Origin: Atlantibacter subterraneus
GTDB taxonomy: Bacteria; Pseudomonadota; Gammaproteobacteria; Enterobacterales; Enterobacteriaceae
Length of the DNA: 64,000 nucleotides
Direction: 5' to 3'
Assembly (NCBI RefSeq): GCF_007570865.1
Contig: NZ_VLPS01000003.1
Location: 124,001 to 188,000, forward strand
Positions within the stretch are counted from its first letter, which is position 1. The number at the start of each line of letters is the position of its first letter. Of the stretch, positions 1 through 9,000 are shown piece by piece. A model generated the notes under the pieces. That model did no database searches. It saw only the letters and a list, made by a program, of their open reading frames with translations, and was not told where the DNA came from. The translations under genes and the position numbers were made by a program.

Positions 1-6
1 GTTTTT

Positions 7-327
7 TTATGGCCGATCGTAATCCCAGCGGTAGCGCGCCATATCGATATGCCCATCGCCGGAAACCATAACGCCTTCGCTGAGTAGGGCCTGCCGCTGG
101 CGCTGTAAATCCGGGCCGGTCAGAGATATCGCGCCGTGGCGGTTTACCACACGGTGCCACGGAATGCGGCTGCCTTCCGGTAAACGTTTCAGAACACCGC
201 CTACCTGACGCGCAGCGCGCGGCGAGCCAGCCAGCATCGCCACATCTCCATAGGTCGTGACGTGCCCTTCCGGGATGGAAGCAACGATAAGAAAAACGCG
301 CTGAGGGAAAGTGTCGTGGTTGTCCAT
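7..327 (-). CDS. atl: Alkyltransferase-like protein Atl (YbaZ)
   Basis: The 106-residue product is a DNA-binding protein of the O6-alkylguanine alkyltransferase fold. Members of this family lack the alkyl-accepting cysteine, bind alkylated guanines and pass them to nucleotide excision repair. The active-site motif reads PWHRVVN, with tryptophan where Ogt/Ada have cysteine, so direct alkyl transfer is not expected. The helix-turn-helix part (TTYGDVA ... PRAARQVGG) is intact. The frame stays open upstream to 444, but I chose the ATG at 327 because an AGCGGAGCC ribosome-binding site lies just before it and the product then starts like the E. coli protein. It is divergent from ffs, as in E. coli. 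Confidence 0.9.
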   Translation of the reverse strand: MDNHDTFPQRVFLIVASIPEGHVTTYGDVAMLAGSPRAARQVGGVLKRLPEGSRIPWHRVVNRHGAISLTGPDLQRQRQALLSEGVMVSGDGHIDMARYRWDYDRP

Positions 328-422
328 ATTGGCTCCGCTGCTCTTTGGACTAAGCATAATCAACCCGCCGCCCCCGGAAAAGCCTTGATTGCGCAAGAAA
401 CCGGCATCCGGTCGCGGCTTGC

Positions 423-451
423 TTGCATTTAGCCAGGACAACAATGATAAT
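423..451 (+). promoter_or_regulatory. ffs sigma-70 promoter
   Basis: A -35 element TTGCAT (423-428) and a -10 element GATAAT (446-451) are separated by 17 bp. Transcription would start near 457-459, leaving a 5' leader of about 22 nt before mature 4.5S RNA. This agrees with the leader that RNase P removes from the E. coli precursor. A GC-rich stretch follows the -10, typical of stringently controlled stable-RNA promoters. Confidence 0.7.
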
Positions 452-479
452 GCCCTGCGCGTTGAAAAACGCTCTCAAT

Positions 480-593
480 GGGGGCTCTGTTGGTTCTCCC
501 GCAACACTACTTTGTTTACCTGGTCAGATCCGGAAGGAAGCAGCCAAAGCAGATGACGTGTGTGCCGGGATGTAGCTGGCAGGGCCCCCACCC
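480..593 (+). ncRNA. ffs: 4.5S RNA, signal recognition particle RNA
   Basis: This 114-nt RNA is the scaffold of the bacterial signal recognition particle. It binds Ffh and, with FtsY, targets membrane proteins to the translocon. The ends GGGGGCUCUG and AGGGCCCCCACCC pair to close a long hairpin. The conserved apical part, GGUCAGAUCCGGAAGGAAGC, holds the Ffh-binding internal loop and GGAA tetraloop. Length and ends match the E. coli RNA from memory. No protein should be called over it, although one frame is open. Confidence 0.97.
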
Positions 594-776
594 ATTTGTG
601 CTGCCGACCCGTTCTTCTTTTTCTGACACGACTCACTCCGCGTCACGTTTTTTGATCTCGTTACCCAGATGTCACAAATACGTCATTTTTTTGTCACATT
701 AATTCTGCATTATTCTGCTACTCAATAATAATGATTCCTCTGCTGCTTGATCATTAATTCTATTAAGGGATTTTCT

Positions 777-1028
777 ATGAGCACCGCGGTTCTGAATGTC
801 AAAATTAATAGCGAATTAAAAGAGCGTATTCGTCACTATGCCGAAGATAATAGTGAAACCTTATCTTCCGTAACCGAAAAGCTGCTGCTTAACGCGCTGA
901 ACGCCCAGGATAATATTGAAGTCGATGAACAGGATATCGACAGTCAGCATACTCAGGAAGAGAATACTCCAGCGTTAACAGACAAAGAAATCAAAGCGTT
1001 ACGTAAACTGCTGAAGAAAAGAAAATGA
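777..1028 (+). CDS. Small ribbon-helix-helix protein, candidate antitoxin or regulator
   Basis: The product is 83 residues. Its N-terminus (residues 1-45: beta strand AVLNVKINSEL, then helices KERIRHYAEDN and VTEKLLLNAL) fits the ribbon-helix-helix (CopG/ParD/RelB-like) DNA-binding fold. The middle is acidic and probably disordered, and the C-terminus is very basic (RKLLKKRK). I chose the ATG at 777 because AAGGGA precedes it. The next gene starts inside its stop codon (ATGA overlap), so the two are probably translationally coupled. GC is about 41%, clearly below the neighbours, and E. coli K-12 has nothing between ffs and ybaA. This suggests acquired DNA. The DNA-binding role is inferred from the fold pattern only. 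Confidence 0.7.
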   Translation: MSTAVLNVKINSELKERIRHYAEDNSETLSSVTEKLLLNALNAQDNIEVDEQDIDSQHTQEENTPALTDKEIKALRKLLKKRK

Positions 1029-1243
1029 TTAAAGAACCTATCTGTAATGCAGAAAATTATTCCCAGGCCTGTGAGTTACTGCGTTCAGGACGGGTAAAAC
1101 ATGTGCGTCTGGGATGGCAAATCGGTGGGGATGAATTCTTTAAAATCGCCTCCGACTGGTGTGACGCAGGGGCGAAAATTAAAAAACATGACGATTGTTT
1201 TGTTATTTCGCTAAAAGGGTTCCCGATCCCGCGTCAGGCTTAA
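1025..1243 (+). CDS. Small protein of unknown function coupled to the ribbon-helix-helix gene
   Basis: I do not recognise this 72-residue protein. It has no signal peptide or membrane segment. Visible features are two cysteines in the first third (PICNAEN, QACELL), a GWQIGGDEFF stretch, a third cysteine in DWCDAG and a fourth in DDCFVIS. The start ATG overlaps the upstream stop by four bases, with AAGAAAAG as a possible ribosome-binding site within the upstream gene. A hairpin terminator at 1341-1364 ends the pair. A small DNA-binding partner followed by a coupled small gene is how many toxin-antitoxin modules look, but no toxin family is evident. It could equally be a co-regulator. Confidence 0.65.
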   Translation: MIKEPICNAENYSQACELLRSGRVKHVRLGWQIGGDEFFKIASDWCDAGAKIKKHDDCFVISLKGFPIPRQA

Positions 1244-1340
1244 TCTCTAACGAATAGCTATAATAATAAACCTGCTGGCGAGCAAGAGTTTGCCGTGTAG
1301 GCGCGTCTCTCCACCTCCCGTATCATGGACGGTACGTTAC

Positions 1341-1364
1341 GACGAGCTGCCTGCTCGTCTTTTT
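1341..1364 (+). terminator. Rho-independent terminator after the small two-gene unit
   Basis: GACGAGC (1341-1347) pairs with GCTCGTC (1353-1359) around the loop TGCCT, followed by a T run. It separates the two small genes from ybaA. Confidence 0.8.
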
Positions 1365-1440
1365 GTTTTCCTCCGCTACAAGCATCCAACCGCTACACTT
1401 ATCTACGCACGATCAACGCTGCTCATGTGGAGGTAGGCGT

Positions 1441-1794
1441 ATGAACTATGTCGATGGTTTTGTAGTTGCTGTTCCCAGGGACAAAAAAGCCGCTTATCAG
1501 GCGATGGCCGCCAAAGCGGCACCGCTGTTCAAAGAGTTTGGCGCGTTACGCATTGTTGAATGCTGGGCTGATGATGTTCCGGACGGAAAGCTCACCGATT
1601 TTCGGATGGCGGTAAAAGCCACCGATGACGAAGAGGTGGTGTTTAGCTGGATTGAATATCCATCCAGAGAAGCCCGCGATGCCGCTAATAAGAAAATGAT
1701 GGAAGACCCGCGAATGAAGGCATTCGGGGATGAAATGCCTTTTGATGGCAAGCGGATGATTTACGGCGGATTTGCACCAATACTGGATGAGTAG
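1441..1794 (+). CDS. ybaA: DUF1428 family protein YbaA
   Basis: The product is 117 residues and belongs to DUF1428, a family of ferredoxin-like (dimeric alpha-beta barrel) fold whose biochemical role is not established. It reads as a soluble cytoplasmic protein starting MNYVDGFVVAVP, with the conserved end FDGKRMIYGGF. I chose the start at 1441 because TGGAGGTAGGCGT precedes it; the frame is open further upstream to 1363 but without a ribosome-binding site. The gene runs towards pdeB and the two stop codons lie only about 7 bp apart, as in the E. coli neighbourhood. Confidence 0.88.
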   Translation: MNYVDGFVVAVPRDKKAAYQAMAAKAAPLFKEFGALRIVECWADDVPDGKLTDFRMAVKATDDEEVVFSWIEYPSREARDAANKKMMEDPRMKAFGDEMPFDGKRMIYGGFAPILDE

Positions 1795-1801
1795 TGCTAC
1801 G

Positions 1802-3379
1802 CTACCGGGTAGTGCGGGCGACCGTGCTGCCCGGGTAATTTTCGCACCATAATTGCAGTTCATTTCCCCGTAAGGCCTTACTGTATAACCATCCCTGACC
1901 GTACTGGACGCCATGCTCACATAACCATTGGGCCTGACGCGCGCTTTCAATCCCCTCAGCAACAAGCTCAAGCTGGAGATGTTTAGCCATATCAATGATA
2001 TGGGGCGCAACGGTGTTGTATTCCAGGCTATCTACAAACGACTTATCAATCTTTAGCACATCCACAGCCAGGTTTTGCAGATAACTGAGGCTTGAGTAGC
2101 CGGTACCAAAATCATCAATATATATCGGGTGCCCGGCGCGGTGAAACTGCTCCACGATCGGAGCCGTGCGCTGTGGATCGGCAAAGCCACGCTCGGTGAT
2201 CTCAAGAGCAATCTGCCGGGAGCTGACCTGATAGTGCTGGCAACGCGCCGTTAGTAGCGCCAGCAACGCGTTGTCAGCAATATCGTCTGCGGCCAGATTA
2301 ATCGACACATGATAGTCAGGATGCTGATGCAACCAGTTACCCATCTCGCTAAATACCTTCTCAATTACCAGACGTGTGATTTCACGAATAAGTCCGCTTT
2401 GCTCTGCAAGTGGAATAAAAATATCTGGCGTGAGCAGGCTGCCATCCGCTTGCGGCCAGCGAATCAGTGCTTCTGCGCCGACAAATTTATTGTCGCTAAG
2501 ACGCATAATGGGTTGGTAACACACCGTGAATTCGCGGGAATGGATGGCGTCCTGCAACCGTGCGCGCGGCGACTGCAGGCGCTTAAGGAGCCGCAGCATC
2601 AGCGCCGCCGCCAGCAGACTGATCAGAACGCCCACCGGCAACCAGAGCATTAGCTGCTGGTTACTGGCAGCCTTCATGGGATGACTGGATGCCCACACCA
2701 CAACGGCAAAATTTGTCTGGGTATTACGGAACATTGAATACACGATTCCAGCATCTTCATACCGCGTGAGATTATGGTCATGCATATGCTGCCAGACGGC
2801 TAAAGAGAGTGGGGCGCTGGATATGATTACCCGGTTCCGCGTTAAACCAATAATGGCAGAATCAATCGACCAGGTTGCCAGCGGCAGGACATCAATAAAA
2901 GAACGCGGATCGAGAACCACCATATGATCGTGGTGGCTCATTGCGATCATGTAATGGTTAATACCCAGATCGTTGCTGGGCGTAAACCAGAATCGGTATC
3001 CCTCATTATTTACCCGCTCGGGTTCTGGAAACGGCGAGATATGACTTTCCTGCTCCAGTGAAGAACAGAGCGCCTGCGAACCTTTTATAAAGATCACTTC
3101 CTGTACAAAGCGGTAGGTAAACGCCACGCGCCTCATAGCCTGCAAATGGCTCGGTTCACAGGTCTGGCTGTCGATACGGTTGATCTCATTTAATGCGGCT
3201 TTGGACTCGTCGATCACCACGCTGGCAAGCTGGTTAATGTTTTGGGTATATGACGCCAGTTCACGATAAAAACGCTGTTCGGCCTGATACCGGGCCAGCC
3301 AGATACTCAGCAAAATGGGTAACAGCACCGCTACAACCAGTGTACCTGTTACCAGGCTGACCATGCGTCTTGATGTCAA
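1802..3379 (-). CDS. pdeB: Cyclic-di-GMP phosphodiesterase PdeB (YlaB), CSS-EAL type
   Basis: The 525-residue inner-membrane enzyme hydrolyses c-di-GMP. One N-terminal membrane segment (about residues 6-27) is followed by a periplasmic CSS domain with QTCEP and LCSSLE cysteines, a second membrane segment (about 240-262) and a cytoplasmic EAL domain. Catalytic motifs are complete: AEALIRW, SINLA, LEITERG, DDFGTGYSS, KIDKSF and AEGIES. In this family, oxidation of periplasmic cysteines tunes activity. I chose the TTG at 3379 because AAAGGAATGCACG lies just upstream and the protein then begins MTSRRMVSLV, matching the 516-residue E. coli protein; an in-frame GTG at 3418 lacks such a site. Confidence 0.9.
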   Translation of the reverse strand: MTSRRMVSLVTGTLVVAVLLPILLSIWLARYQAEQRFYRELASYTQNINQLASVVIDESKAALNEINRIDSQTCEPSHLQAMRRVAFTYRFVQEVIFIKGSQALCSSLEQESHISPFPEPERVNNEGYRFWFTPSNDLGINHYMIAMSHHDHMVVLDPRSFIDVLPLATWSIDSAIIGLTRNRVIISSAPLSLAVWQHMHDHNLTRYEDAGIVYSMFRNTQTNFAVVVWASSHPMKAASNQQLMLWLPVGVLISLLAAALMLRLLKRLQSPRARLQDAIHSREFTVCYQPIMRLSDNKFVGAEALIRWPQADGSLLTPDIFIPLAEQSGLIREITRLVIEKVFSEMGNWLHQHPDYHVSINLAADDIADNALLALLTARCQHYQVSSRQIALEITERGFADPQRTAPIVEQFHRAGHPIYIDDFGTGYSSLSYLQNLAVDVLKIDKSFVDSLEYNTVAPHIIDMAKHLQLELVAEGIESARQAQWLCEHGVQYGQGWLYSKALRGNELQLWCENYPGSTVARTTR

Positions 3380-3595
3380 CGTGCATTCCTTTAATGAGCA
3401 GGTAAGAACCGTTATCACTTGTCCGGCGAGATTAACGGGGAGCCGCTTTTTTTTCGATAGTCATTATGAATGATGATGCTATTTCGGAAACTGGCCATGC
3501 GCAAAATAGTGTTTCGCTGATTCAGTGAATACGCCTTAACGCGCACAAATGATAATCGCTTGCAACGACTGACGTAACGCCGTAAGATTGTATTA

Positions 3596-3610
3596 TGTTA
3601 TAACGTAACA
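3596..3610. promoter_or_regulatory. Zur-type operator for rpmE2-rpmJ2
   Basis: TGTTATAACGTAACA is a near-palindrome matching the gamma-proteobacterial Zur core TGTTATAnTATAACA at almost every base. It lies 12 bp before the rpmE2 start codon. It predicts repression by zinc-loaded Zur and induction under zinc starvation, as for E. coli ykgM-ykgO. Confidence 0.75.
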
Positions 3611-3622
3611 ATTAAGGTGAGT

Positions 3623-3883
3623 ATGAAAGCGAACATCCATCCCCATTACCGTACGGTAGTTTTTCACGACACCAGCGCGGATGAGTACTTTATGGTGGGT
3701 TCAACCATTAAAACCGATCGCGAGATTGAGCGCGATGGGGTGGTCTATCCGTATGTGACGCTTGATGTGTCGTCAGCCTCCCACCCTTATTACACCGGGA
3801 AACAAAAGAGCTTTACCACAGAAGGCAGCGCAGCGCGCTTCCAGCAACGTTTTGGCCGGTTTTTCAAAAATAATAAGGAGTAA
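3623..3883 (+). CDS. rpmE2: Type-B (zinc-free) 50S ribosomal protein L31
   Basis: This 86-residue protein is the alternative L31 (YkgM type). It lacks the zinc-binding cysteines of ordinary L31 and can replace it on the ribosome when zinc is scarce, freeing zinc. The sequence [20 protein letters not shown] and the end [11 protein letters not shown] are typical, and there are no cysteines. I chose the ATG at 3623, preceded by AAGGTG; an in-frame GTG at 3617 would only add two residues. It forms an operon with rpmJ2 two bases downstream, under the Zur box at 3596. Confidence 0.95.
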   Translation: MKANIHPHYRTVVFHDTSADEYFMVGSTIKTDREIERDGVVYPYVTLDVSSASHPYYTGKQKSFTTEGSAARFQQRFGRFFKNNKE

Positions 3884-3885
3884 CC

Positions 3886-4026
3886 ATGCAGGTGTTGAAT
3901 TCGTTAAAAAGCGCGAAACAGCGTCATCCTGACTGCCAGATCGTTAAGCGTAAGGGCCGTCTGTATGTAATTTGCAAATCGAATCCGCGTTTTAAAGCCG
4001 TACAGGGCGGGAAGAAGAAGCGCTGA
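3886..4026 (+). CDS. rpmJ2: Type-B 50S ribosomal protein L36
   Basis: This 46-residue basic protein starts [17 protein letters not shown] and ends QGGKKKR. It is the alternative L36 (YkgO type), which lacks the full four-ligand zinc site of ordinary L36. AAGGAG lies just before its ATG and overlaps the end of rpmE2, only two bases away, so the two are co-translated. Expression should follow zinc starvation through the shared Zur operator. In E. coli K-12 this pair is near ykgL; here it sits between pdeB and ylaC. Confidence 0.95.
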   Translation: MQVLNSLKSAKQRHPDCQIVKRKGRLYVICKSNPRFKAVQGGKKKR

Positions 4027-4055
4027 AATGAAAAGAGCCTGCGGATTGCAGGCTC
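4027..4055 (-). terminator. Terminator of ylaC
   Basis: GAGCCTGC (4035-4042) pairs with GCAGGCTC (4048-4055). Read on the minus strand the hairpin is followed by CTTTTCATTT, so it best serves ylaC. Rightward transcription from rpmJ2 also meets it, but no T run follows on that strand. Confidence 0.65.
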
Positions 4056-4062
4056 TGTACAT

Positions 4063-4533
4063 TCAGGAAGCTTTTGCACTCTTATCGAGTGAAAACACGT
4101 CATAAAATGACAGGTTGCCTTTACGGCTAACCATCGCATGCAGCTGCGATTTTTTATCCGCATCTACACGCGGCGAGCGAAGAATAGCATCGATTAACGA
4201 CGCCGGTACGTAGCGGGTGTTGTACCATTCGCCGTTGTAGCAGACGCGTAAATCCAGCACATCGATATCTTCATATTTGTAGCGCGGATACACATCAAAA
4301 AAGAAAAACCCGTTCATCAGGACAAATAACACCACCAGTAACCACACGGAATCTGCCAGGGTTTCTGACTGCAGCATAACGAGCAGCGTCGCGAACCAGC
4401 CGATGTACATAGCGATAAACAATCCGGGATGATTACGGATAAAGCTGATGCTAAAGCGCGGGCGATTATCGCGTTTTTCTTCGCGATTTAATTTATCGAT
4501 GGTTTCAGTAAGCAGGTGCTGTATTTCCGTCAT
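4063..4533 (-). CDS. ylaC: Inner-membrane protein YlaC
   Basis: This 156-residue protein equals E. coli YlaC in length and is a DUF5445-type inner-membrane protein of unknown function. Residues 1-30 are cytoplasmic and charged ([16 protein letters not shown]...). Two membrane segments follow (about 35-55, [16 protein letters not shown], and 62-80, [17 protein letters not shown]). A conserved soluble tail contains [21 protein letters not shown] chose the start at 4533 by alignment with the known protein; the frame remains open upstream to 4650. It is transcribed alone towards its own hairpin terminator. Confidence 0.9.
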   Translation of the reverse strand: MTEIQHLLTETIDKLNREEKRDNRPRFSISFIRNHPGLFIAMYIGWFATLLVMLQSETLADSVWLLVVLFVLMNGFFFFDVYPRYKYEDIDVLDLRVCYNGEWYNTRYVPASLIDAILRSPRVDADKKSQLHAMVSRKGNLSFYDVFSLDKSAKAS

Positions 4534-4971
4534 TCTGAGCCTACAAAATAGTAACGGGAGGAAGACGACTGTATTGTACTCAGGCGCTATAGTGGAAAAC
4601 AGTAACAGACAACGCCAAAAAAAGTATAACAGTTTACCTTTTGTTGACACTATTTTAATGGCTAAGGCTCATTGACCTTCAGAGGGGCAGCGCCGCGTGC
4701 CGCCAGGATCGTTTTGCGCGCTCGTCAGTGAGCCGGGGTAATCCCAGTCAATCAGATCAACATGATCCCCCAGCATTTGTCCTGGTACGGGTAGATGTCC
4801 ACTCATGCCAAATTCCCTTCAGGAACACGAGTGAACACAAACGGCAGCGTGGCACGATGGGAATCATTCCCTATGCCCGGCTGGAAGACAGGGTATTCAG
4901 GACAATAATCACGCGTTATAAATACACGTTTTAAGGCTTGCGACGTTAATAGTCAGAAATTTACTGGAATA
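4534..4971. other. Gene-free interval where E. coli has maa
   Basis: E. coli carries maltose O-acetyltransferase (maa) between ylaC and hha. I find no stretch here that translates to Maa, so the gene appears absent rather than recently broken. The only candidate is a 45-codon minus-strand frame (4806 down to 4669, starting MSGHLPVPGQ) with AAGGGA eight bases before its ATG. I do not recognise its product and do not call it a gene. The part next to ylaC is AT-rich and probably holds its promoter. Confidence 0.5.
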
Positions 4972-5190
4972 TTAACGGATAAATTTCCACACAGAAGACG
5001 GTATTTTATCGTAAAGCTTATTCATCGTCAGTTCGGCGAGACGGTGGTCGGCTGCTGAATAAAATACCGCCAGTTCGTTATCTGATAATTCGTATTTATT
5101 TTTCTCAATTACCCGTTCAAGCGTATCAATCGTCTGACAGCGTCGTAGACGCATTAAATAATCAATTTTTGTTAAAGGCTTTTCTGACAT
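4972..5190 (-). CDS. hha: Haemolysin expression-modulating protein Hha
   Basis: This 72-residue protein is almost identical to E. coli Hha ([20 protein letters not shown] ... SSVWKFIR). Hha binds the H-NS N-terminal domain and steers H-NS silencing of horizontally acquired and thermo-/osmoregulated genes. It has no DNA-binding domain of its own. It is the second gene of a tomB-hha operon, 28 bp after tomB, and can act as the toxic partner that TomB counteracts. The near-perfect conservation agrees with its function in the nucleoid complex. Confidence 0.98.
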   Translation of the reverse strand: MSEKPLTKIDYLMRLRRCQTIDTLERVIEKNKYELSDNELAVFYSAADHRLAELTMNKLYDKIPSSVWKFIR

Positions 5191-5218
5191 AGTTTCACCG
5201 TAAGTGATTGTAATAATT

Positions 5219-5593
5219 TTAAAAAGAAAGGCTCACTGGGTTGGCCTTACTAACGTTGACAAAACATTTGAACAGGCGATTGCCCGATTTGCGCCATTTC
5301 TGTAAGTCCTGGGCGCTTATCCCGTAGTTGCTAAACAACATGAAGGTATCATCGAGGTATTCATCGATCTGTTCAATCAACGCATTGTCTTCGTCATACT
5401 TAATTTTGTAATTAAGCGCAAAACTCGCAATATGCTCAATCAATTCATTTAGCTGCAGGTTGATGGCCGAGGTTGGATCGTTGACCCAGCCGTGATTGCT
5501 ATCACCAAGCGTAGCCAGGCAGTCATGATACAGATTTTCGCACAAGAATTTTAGCTGCGCTATATCATGCCGTTTTGGTGAGTATTCGTCCAT
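5219..5593 (-). CDS. tomB: Hha toxicity modulator TomB
   Basis: This 124-residue acidic protein ([20 protein letters not shown] ...) matches E. coli TomB (YbaJ). It reduces Hha toxicity, reportedly by oxygen-dependent oxidation of a conserved Hha cysteine, and with Hha it affects biofilm formation and conjugation. It lies upstream of hha in the same direction with a 28-bp gap, so both should come from one promoter in the AT-rich interval beyond 5593. GGGGGATGC just precedes the start codon. Confidence 0.95.
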   Translation of the reverse strand: MDEYSPKRHDIAQLKFLCENLYHDCLATLGDSNHGWVNDPTSAINLQLNELIEHIASFALNYKIKYDEDNALIEQIDEYLDDTFMLFSNYGISAQDLQKWRKSGNRLFKCFVNVSKANPVSLSF

Positions 5594-6063
5594 AACGCAT
5601 CCCCCTTTTTAACAAAAAAATTTTATGAACTTAACATAACAGGGGTAACACTCTGAGATTAATGGGGGTCAGACACACCGATTTCAATGTAATTTAACTA
5701 TAAATCACACTCGCGCCTTTTACCTTCTTCTATTACGAAAAATTACAATTAATGCAGATTGTTACAGGAGCAGCATAAAGGTAATACTTTCAGGTGAGAT
5801 TAAAAGCAGCTTCTCTGATTATAGCGCATAAAAAGAAACATCAATATAGCCTGCTGGCACAGCTAAAATTTATCTTAATTCCAGGAGTATTCCTTAGTAA
5901 GTCGCTAATACCCAGGACTTATCTTAATAAATGCACCCAATAAGCCTCTTTATTTACTATTGCTGTTTGTTCTCAATAGTGATACCGCTGCTTAATTGCA
6001 CGTTTTTATCGTGCATAAACCCAGATTAGATAAATAAAAAAGGCCGCTTGCGCGGCCTTTTTA
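5594..6063. promoter_or_regulatory. AT-rich tomB-hha upstream region, no gene seen
   Basis: These 470 bases, much richer in AT than the flanks, lie between the tomB start and the acrB stop. They should hold the tomB promoter, and the base composition suits H-NS/Hha binding. A 49-codon plus-strand frame from a GTG (5794-5943) lacks a convincing ribosome-binding site and is not called. The acrB terminator occupies the right edge. Confidence 0.5.
6036..6062 (-). terminator. acrAB terminator
   Basis: GGCCGC (6042-6047) pairs with GCGGCC (6052-6057) around TTGC, with A and T runs on either side. The hairpin abuts the acrB stop codon. Its symmetry would let it work in both directions. Confidence 0.85.
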
Positions 6064-9000
6064 TCAGGAGTGTTTCACGGTGTGGCTATGTTCAATATCT
6101 TCGTTTTTACGGTTAAAACGTCGACGAACCACCACGAAGAATACCGGTACGAAGAAGATGGCCAGCACGGTCGCTGTAATCATCCCGCCCATTACGCCGG
6201 TACCCACCGCGTTCTGCGCGCCGGAACCCGCGCCGGAGCTGATAACCAGCGGCATTACCCCGAGGATAAACGCCAGTGAGGTCATCAGGATTGGACGCAG
6301 ACGCATACGCACCGCTTCCAGCGTCGCTTCAATCAGGCCCTTGCCTTCTTTATCCATCAGATCTTTGGCGAATTCCACAATCAATATTGCGTTCTTCGCC
6401 GACAAGCCAATGGTTGTCAGCAGGCCCACCTGGAAGTACACGTCGTTATTCAGGCCGCGGAACGTCGCTGCCAGCAGCGCACCGATAACCCCCAGCGGTA
6501 CGACCAGCATTACCGAGAACGGAATAGACCAGCTTTCATACAGCGCCGCCAGACACAGGAATACCACGATTAACGAGATGGCATACAGCGCAGGCGCCTG
6601 GTTGCCGGACAGGCGTTCCTGATAGGACATCCCCGTCCAGTCATAGCCAATACCGGTCGGCAGTTTGCTGGCCAGCTCTTCCATCATGTTCATCGCTTCA
6701 CCGGTACTCTTACCCGGAACCGCTTCACCAAGGATTTCCATGGACGGCAGACCGTTATAGCGTTCCAGACGCGGCGAACCATACTCCCAGTGGGCGCTGG
6801 AGAAGGCCGAGAACGGCACCATCTGCCCGGAAGTATTACGCACGTACCAGTTATTGATATCTTCCGGCAGCATGCGGTATTCCGCTTCTGACATCACGTA
6901 CACTTTCTTCACGCGGCCACGGTCGATAAAGTCGTTCACATAGCTACCGCCCCAGGCAGAGCCCAGCGTGGTGTTAATGTCGGAGATTGAGACGCCCAGC
7001 GCCTGTGCTTTCTCCTGATCGATATCGATTTTGTACTGCGGCGTATCTTCCAGGCCGTTAGGACGTACGCCCGCCAGCAGGTCAGGATGCTTCGCCACTT
7101 CGCCCAGCAGTTGGTTACGCGCCTGGGTTAGCTTTTCGTGGCCCAGGTTAGCCTGGTCGATCAGCTGGAAGTCAAAGCCGGTCGCCGTACCCAGTTCAAC
7201 AATCGCCGGAAGGTTAAACGCGAACACCATCGCATCTTTAATCTGCGAGAAACGACCCATGGCGCGACCGGTGATCGCTTCCACTTTGTTTTCAGCGCCC
7301 GGACGTTCATCCCAGTTTTTCAGGGAAACGAACGCCAGACCGGTGTTCTGACCGCGACCGGAGAAGCCGAAGCCGTTAACGGTAAACACCGAGTTAACGT
7401 TGGCTTTTTCCTTGGTCAGGTAGTAGTCGGTTACCTCATCCAGCACTTTCTGAGTACGTTCCTGGGTAGCGCCCGCAGGCAGTTGCGCCATGGTCAGGAA
7501 CACGCCCTGGTCTTCGTCCGGCAGGAACGAGCTGGGCAGTTTGATGAACAGGAACGCCATGCCGCCAACAATCAGCAGATACAGCAGCAGATAGCGGCCG
7601 GTGCTGCGCAGGATGTTGCCTACGCTGTCGGTGTAGTGATGGGTGCTCTTATCGAACATCCGGTTAAACCAACCGAAGAAGCCTTTTTTGCCTTCGCCGT
7701 GGTCGCCTTTGGCGATCGGTTTCAGCATGGTGGCGCACAGGGCAGGGGTCAGGATCAATGCCACCAGCACGGACAGCACCATCGCGGATACGATCGTAAT
7801 GGAGAACTGACGATAAATCGCCCCGGTTGAGCCGCCGAAGAACGCCATCGGGATAAATACCGCCGACAGCACCATGGCGATACCCACCAGCGCGCCCTGA
7901 ATCTGGCCCATGGATTTACGCGTCGCTTCTTTTGGCGGCAAGCCTTCTTCCGCCATCACACGCTCAACGTTTTCTACCACCACGATGGCGTCATCCACCA
8001 GCAGGCCTATCGCCAGCACCATACCGAACATCGTCAGGGTGTTTATCGAGTACCCGAACACGGCAAGGATAGCGAAGGTGCCCAGCAGTACCACCGGAAC
8101 CGCAATGGTTGGGATCAGCGTGGCCCGGAAGTTCTGCAGGAACAGATACATTACCAGGAACACCAACACGATAGCTTCCACCAGCGTTTTCACTACCTCG
8201 TTAATGGAGATCTTAACGAACGGGGTAGTGTCGTACGGGTAAACCACTTCCAGACCGTGTGGGAAGAACGGCTTCATCTTCTCGATGGATTCACGCACCG
8301 CCGCAGCGGTATCCAGCGCGTTAGCGCCGGTTGCCAGTTTAATCCCCAGACCGGATGCCGGCTGGCCGTTATAACGGGCAATAACGTCGTAGCTTTCGCC
8401 GCCCAGCTCCACCTTAGCGACATCGCTGAGGCGAACCTGAGAACCATCCTGATTCACTTTCAGCAGGATCTTGCTGAACTCTTCCGCCGACGTCAGACGA
8501 GTCTGCGCGATAATGGAGGCGTTCAACTGCTGGCCTTTGACCGGCGGGGTACCGCCGAGCTGGCCTGCCGCAACCTGGGCGTTCTGCGCTTTGATTGCAT
8601 TGATCACGTCAACCGGCGTGAGCTGGTAGTTGGTCAGTTTATTGGGGTCCATCCAGATACGCATCGCATACTGCGCACCGAACAGCTGCACGTCACCGAC
8701 ACCCGTGGTACGGCTGATCGGATCTTTCACCGTCGCGCCCACGTAGTCGGCAATATCTTCCTGGGTCATTGAGCCGTCGGTCGAGATCATCCCGACAACC
8801 ATCAGGAAGCTGCTTGACGATTTCTCAACGCTCACGCCTTGCTGTTGCACTTCCTGCGGCAGCAATGGCATAGCCAGCTGCAGTTTGTTCTGCACCTGAA
8901 CCTGGGCGATATCGGCATCTGTACCGGAATCGAAGGTAATGGTGATTTGCACCGAACCCGACGAGTCGCTGGTAGAGGACATATACAGCAGGTTATCGAT

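Noticed and set aside
478-702. A 74-codon frame over ffs
   Set aside because: It covers the 4.5S RNA gene and its downstream sequence; the RNA explains the conservation.
4728-4934. A 68-codon plus-strand frame between ylaC and hha
   Set aside because: No ribosome-binding site, no recognisable motif and no resemblance to the missing maa.
5219-5593. tomB-hha as a novel toxin-antitoxin system
   Set aside because: Both proteins are near-identical to the described E. coli pair, so it is known biology.
5794-5943. A 49-codon frame starting with GTG upstream of tomB
   Set aside because: No good ribosome-binding site and no recognisable product; AT-rich regulatory DNA gives such frames by chance.
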